Below, one piece after another: positions 13,684 to 16,309 of a DNA stretch of 16,309 nucleotides. Within the stretch, counting starts at the first letter, position 1; each line of letters starts with the position of its first letter. The stretch lies in NCBI GenBank assembly GCA_036510575.1, contig DATCDR010000223.1, positions 1-16,309 on the forward strand. Reading direction: 5' to 3'. The position numbers were made by a program, and so were the translations under genes. Origin of the DNA: DATCDR01 sp036510575. GTDB lineage: Bacteria > Actinomycetota > Acidimicrobiia > Acidimicrobiales > Bog-793. Below the pieces are notes generated by a model that saw only the letters and a program-made list of their open reading frames with translations, was not told where the DNA came from and searched no databases.

Positions 13684-16218
13684 ATGTTGTCCCTGCACGA
13701 TCTGAGCCTCACCAGACGAGGGGACGACGCACTCGATGGTTTCCTCGAGTGGACGGTCGAACGGGGCCTCACGCTGTACCCCGCACAAGAAGAGGCGCTC
13801 CTCGAAGTGTTCGCCGGCTCCCACGTGATCGTCAACACCCCGACCGGATCCGGCAAGAGCTTGATCGCGCTCGGCGCCCACGTCGCAGCGCTGTCTGAGG
13901 GGAAGCGCTCCTTTTACACAGCGCCGGTGAAGGCACTTGTCTCGGAGAAGTTCTTCGCGCTCTGCGGCGAGCTTGGGGCGGCGAACGTCGGCATGCTGAC
14001 CGGCGACGCGTCGATCAATGCCAATGCCCCGATCATCTGCGCCACTGCCGAGATATTGGCGAACATGGCGCTCCGGACCGGTGCCGCGACCGCTGTCGAC
14101 CAGGTGGTGATGGACGAGTTCCACTTCTACGGCGATCCCGAGCGCGGGTGGGCTTGGCAGGTGCCCCTGCTCGAGCTCACCAGAACACAGTTCATCCTTA
14201 TGTCTGCGACCCTTGGCGACACGACACCGATCGAACAGGGTCTGCGTCGCCGGACTTCTCGCCCTGTCGCCGTAGTTCGGTCAGCAACGCGCCCGGTTCC
14301 CCTAGTTTTTGAGTACCGCGACACAGCGCTACTCGAGACGATCGAGTCTCTTCTCGCATCCGACCAGGCGCCGCTCTACGTCGTCCACTTCACCCAGGCT
14401 CAGGTGCTCGAACGTGCGCAGTCCCTGACCTCGGCACAGCTCACGACCCGAGCCGAGCGCGATGCCATCTCCTATGCGCTCAACGACTTCCGCTTCGCCC
14501 CAGGGTTTGGTCGCACGCTCTCCCGCCTGCTCCACCACGGCATCGGCGTTCACCACGGCGGAATGCTCCCGAAGTACCGCCGCCTCGTGGAGCGCCTCAC
14601 GAAAGCGGGGCTCCTTCGGGTAGTCGTCGGCACCGACACGCTCGGGGTGGGTGTCAATCTGCCGCTTCGGACCGTTGTTCTCTCGGGCCTTGCAAAGTAC
14701 GACGGCACGACCTCTCGGCTTTTAAACGCTCGGGAGTTTCACCAAATTTCAGGGCGTGCGGGGCGGGCGGGGTACGACTCCTCAGGACTTGTCGTCGTCC
14801 AGGCCCCCGAGCACGTAATCGAGAACGAGCAGGCGCAAAAGAAGGTCGCAGGCGACGCCCGCCGGACGCGAAAGCTCGTGAAGCAGAAGCCTCCCAGGGG
14901 CTACGTGCCCTGGGACGAGGCGGTCTTCAACAAGCTTGTAGCCGCGTCGCCCGAGCCGCTCGTCTCCCGGCTCCACGTGAACCACTCGACGTTGCTCAAC
15001 GTCCTCGATCGCCCCGGCGACGGATGCGCCGCGCTCGAGCAGCTCCTTTGGGAAAACGACGAGCCGCGGCCGATCCGCCGACGTCTCGTCCGACAAGCGA
15101 TCGCGATCTACCGCTCACTGATCGCTTCTGGCACCCTCGAGCGCCTTGACGAACCCGACGAGAAAGGTCGGCGGGTCCGCGTGACGCGCGACCTGCAGGC
15201 GGACTTCGCGCTCGATAGCCCCCTTAGTCCCTTCGTCCTCGAGGCAGTACCCCGACTAGAGGTGTCCTCGCCGACGTGGTCCCTCGATGTCATGAGCGTG
15301 ATCGAGTCGACGATCGACAACCCGACCCCGGTGCTCATCGCGCAGCTCGATCGCGTAAAGACCGAAGCGATGACCGCCATGAAGATGGCCGGCGTCGAAT
15401 ACGAGGAACGGATAGAGACGCTCGACAAGATCGAGTACCCCAAACCGCTTCGCGACTGGACCTACGACCTGTTCAACGACTATCGGATTACCCATCCCTG
15501 GGCTGCAGACTTCACCATCCGACCGAAGTCGGTTGCACGCGATCTCTTCGAGCGGGCTATGAACTTCTCCGAATACATCGCCCACTACGGCCTCACTCGC
15601 TCCGAAGGCGTGGTCCTCCGCTACTTATCTGACGTCTACCGGAGTCTCGTCCGCACCGTTCCGGAGGATCTAAAGACCGAGGAGCTCCTCGACGTAACCG
15701 AGTGGCTGGGCGAGCTCGTCCGCCAGGTGGATTCCAGCCTCATCGATGAATGGAGGCACCTAGCTGCCGCCGCGGAGAGCGGCTCGCTCGACGTCGCCGT
15801 CGCCGAGATCGGCCTCGAGCTTGCGGCCGGAGAGTCGCCGCCACCACCGGTGACGGCGAACAAGCGGGCATTTCGGGTCATGGTCCGAAATGCTGCCTTT
15901 CGCCGGATCGAGCTTGCGGGAAAGCGTGACATCGAGGCTCTCGTCGAGGCCGAAGTGCCCGGCGGGATGGACGCGGCCGCGTGGTCCGCTGCGCTCGAGG
16001 AGTACTTCGCCATCCACGCGGAAATCGGAACGGGCGCTGATGCCCGTTCTGGCGCGTGGTTCACCCTTGTCGAGGGCAGTGCGTCATGGCAGGTTCGACA
16101 GGTGCTCGATGATCCAGACGGTGACCATGACTTCGCCATCGTCGCCGAGATCGAACTGGCCGCGTCCGACGAAGCCGGTTCGCCGACATGGCGGACGCTT
16201 CGCGTCGAGCAGGGCTAG
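13684..16218 (+). CDS. DEAD/DEAH (Ski2-like) RNA helicase with C-terminal DUF3516 region
   Basis: An intact 844-aa superfamily-2 helicase. Motifs from ATG 13684: LYPAQEEAL (31-39, Q-like), TPTGSGKS (52-59, Walker A), TAPVKAL (79-85, Ia), DEFH (144-147, motif II, a variant of DEVH), SATLGD (174-179, III), HHGGMLPKYR (290-299), GTDTLGVGVNLP (316-327, V) and QISGRAGRAG (354-363, VI). The part after about 400 has no classic helicase motif and fits the DUF3516 region of actinobacterial Ski2-like helicases, including RDWTYDLFNDYRITHPW. The likely role is ATP-dependent RNA unwinding or RNP remodelling. ATG is preferred to TTG 13678 because GAGAGAG (13668-13674) lies 9 nt upstream. Beside the S4 gene it suggests an RNA or translation quality-control neighbourhood, which is inference. 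Confidence 0.93.
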   Translation: MLSLHDLSLTRRGDDALDGFLEWTVERGLTLYPAQEEALLEVFAGSHVIVNTPTGSGKSLIALGAHVAALSEGKRSFYTAPVKALVSEKFFALCGELGAANVGMLTGDASINANAPIICATAEILANMALRTGAATAVDQVVMDEFHFYGDPERGWAWQVPLLELTRTQFILMSATLGDTTPIEQGLRRRTSRPVAVVRSATRPVPLVFEYRDTALLETIESLLASDQAPLYVVHFTQAQVLERAQSLTSAQLTTRAERDAISYALNDFRFAPGFGRTLSRLLHHGIGVHHGGMLPKYRRLVERLTKAGLLRVVVGTDTLGVGVNLPLRTVVLSGLAKYDGTTSRLLNAREFHQISGRAGRAGYDSSGLVVVQAPEHVIENEQAQKKVAGDARRTRKLVKQKPPRGYVPWDEAVFNKLVAASPEPLVSRLHVNHSTLLNVLDRPGDGCAALEQLLWENDEPRPIRRRLVRQAIAIYRSLIASGTLERLDEPDEKGRRVRVTRDLQADFALDSPLSPFVLEAVPRLEVSSPTWSLDVMSVIESTIDNPTPVLIAQLDRVKTEAMTAMKMAGVEYEERIETLDKIEYPKPLRDWTYDLFNDYRITHPWAADFTIRPKSVARDLFERAMNFSEYIAHYGLTRSEGVVLRYLSDVYRSLVRTVPEDLKTEELLDVTEWLGELVRQVDSSLIDEWRHLAAAAESGSLDVAVAEIGLELAAGESPPPPVTANKRAFRVMVRNAAFRRIELAGKRDIEALVEAEVPGGMDAAAWSAALEEYFAIHAEIGTGADARSGAWFTLVEGSASWQVRQVLDDPDGDHDFAIVAEIELAASDEAGSPTWRTLRVEQG

Positions 16219-16309
16219 GTGACCGCTGATTTACCCGGTGTCGGGTGCTCGCGATTTGCACGGCGGGTTGCAAGACTTGGGGCATGGCCCTTGGCAAGTC
16301 GGACAAACA

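Noticed and set aside
16219..16309. Start of a further gene after the helicase (GTG 16219, or ATG 16284 reading MALGKSDK)
   Set aside because: Both frames are open to the window end but are too short to recognise and neither has a convincing SD.

Overview
The window is G+C-rich, with GTG and TTG starts, a DUF3516-type Ski2-like helicase and actinobacterial-looking insertion-sequence remnants. This suggests a high-G+C actinobacterium, possibly a member of Acidimicrobiia; that assignment is an inference and no rRNA or marker gene confirms it.

Layout. (1) 1-1344: right-hand part of an IS1380-family element whose transposase is frameshifted, followed at 1349-1456 by what may be the tail of an interrupted host gene. 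(2) 1458-4321: a two-gene oxyanion-transport operon, consisting of a WtpA/ModA-type binding protein and a ModB-ModC (permease-ATPase) fusion, preceded by a GTGACTA repeat that may be an operator. (3) 4537-5626: two decayed, mutually related copies of a secreted or lipoprotein domain of unknown function. (4) 5776-8207, minus strand: a tandem EthD-like protein, an alpha/beta hydrolase with a Cys nucleophile and a DUF1330 protein, which look like a small catabolic or detoxification group. (5) 8208-8736: debris, including the N-terminus of an IS1634-like transposase with an amber stop. (6) 8737-10750, plus strand: an inositol-monophosphatase-like gene with atypical metal ligands and a frameshift, a GNAT acetyltransferase with a frameshift and a nonsense codon, and an intact HAD hydrolase. 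(7) 10849-12970, minus strand: a canonical inositol-monophosphatase-family enzyme and a malate/L-lactate dehydrogenase-type oxidoreductase. (8) 13223-16218: an S4 RNA-binding protein (Hsp15-like) divergent from a large intact DUF3516 helicase.

The main theme is gene decay. Five reading frames between 1 and 10100 carry frameshifts or in-frame stops, interleaved with long intact genes (about 630 and 840 codons). Either this is an accessory region eroding around mobile elements, or part of it reflects uncorrected indel errors. I found no CRISPR array, tRNA, rRNA, prophage or recognisable defence system. The points most worth a second look are the paralogous secreted pair, the altered metal site of the first inositol-monophosphatase-like gene, and the regulation and substrate of the ModA-ModBC operon.
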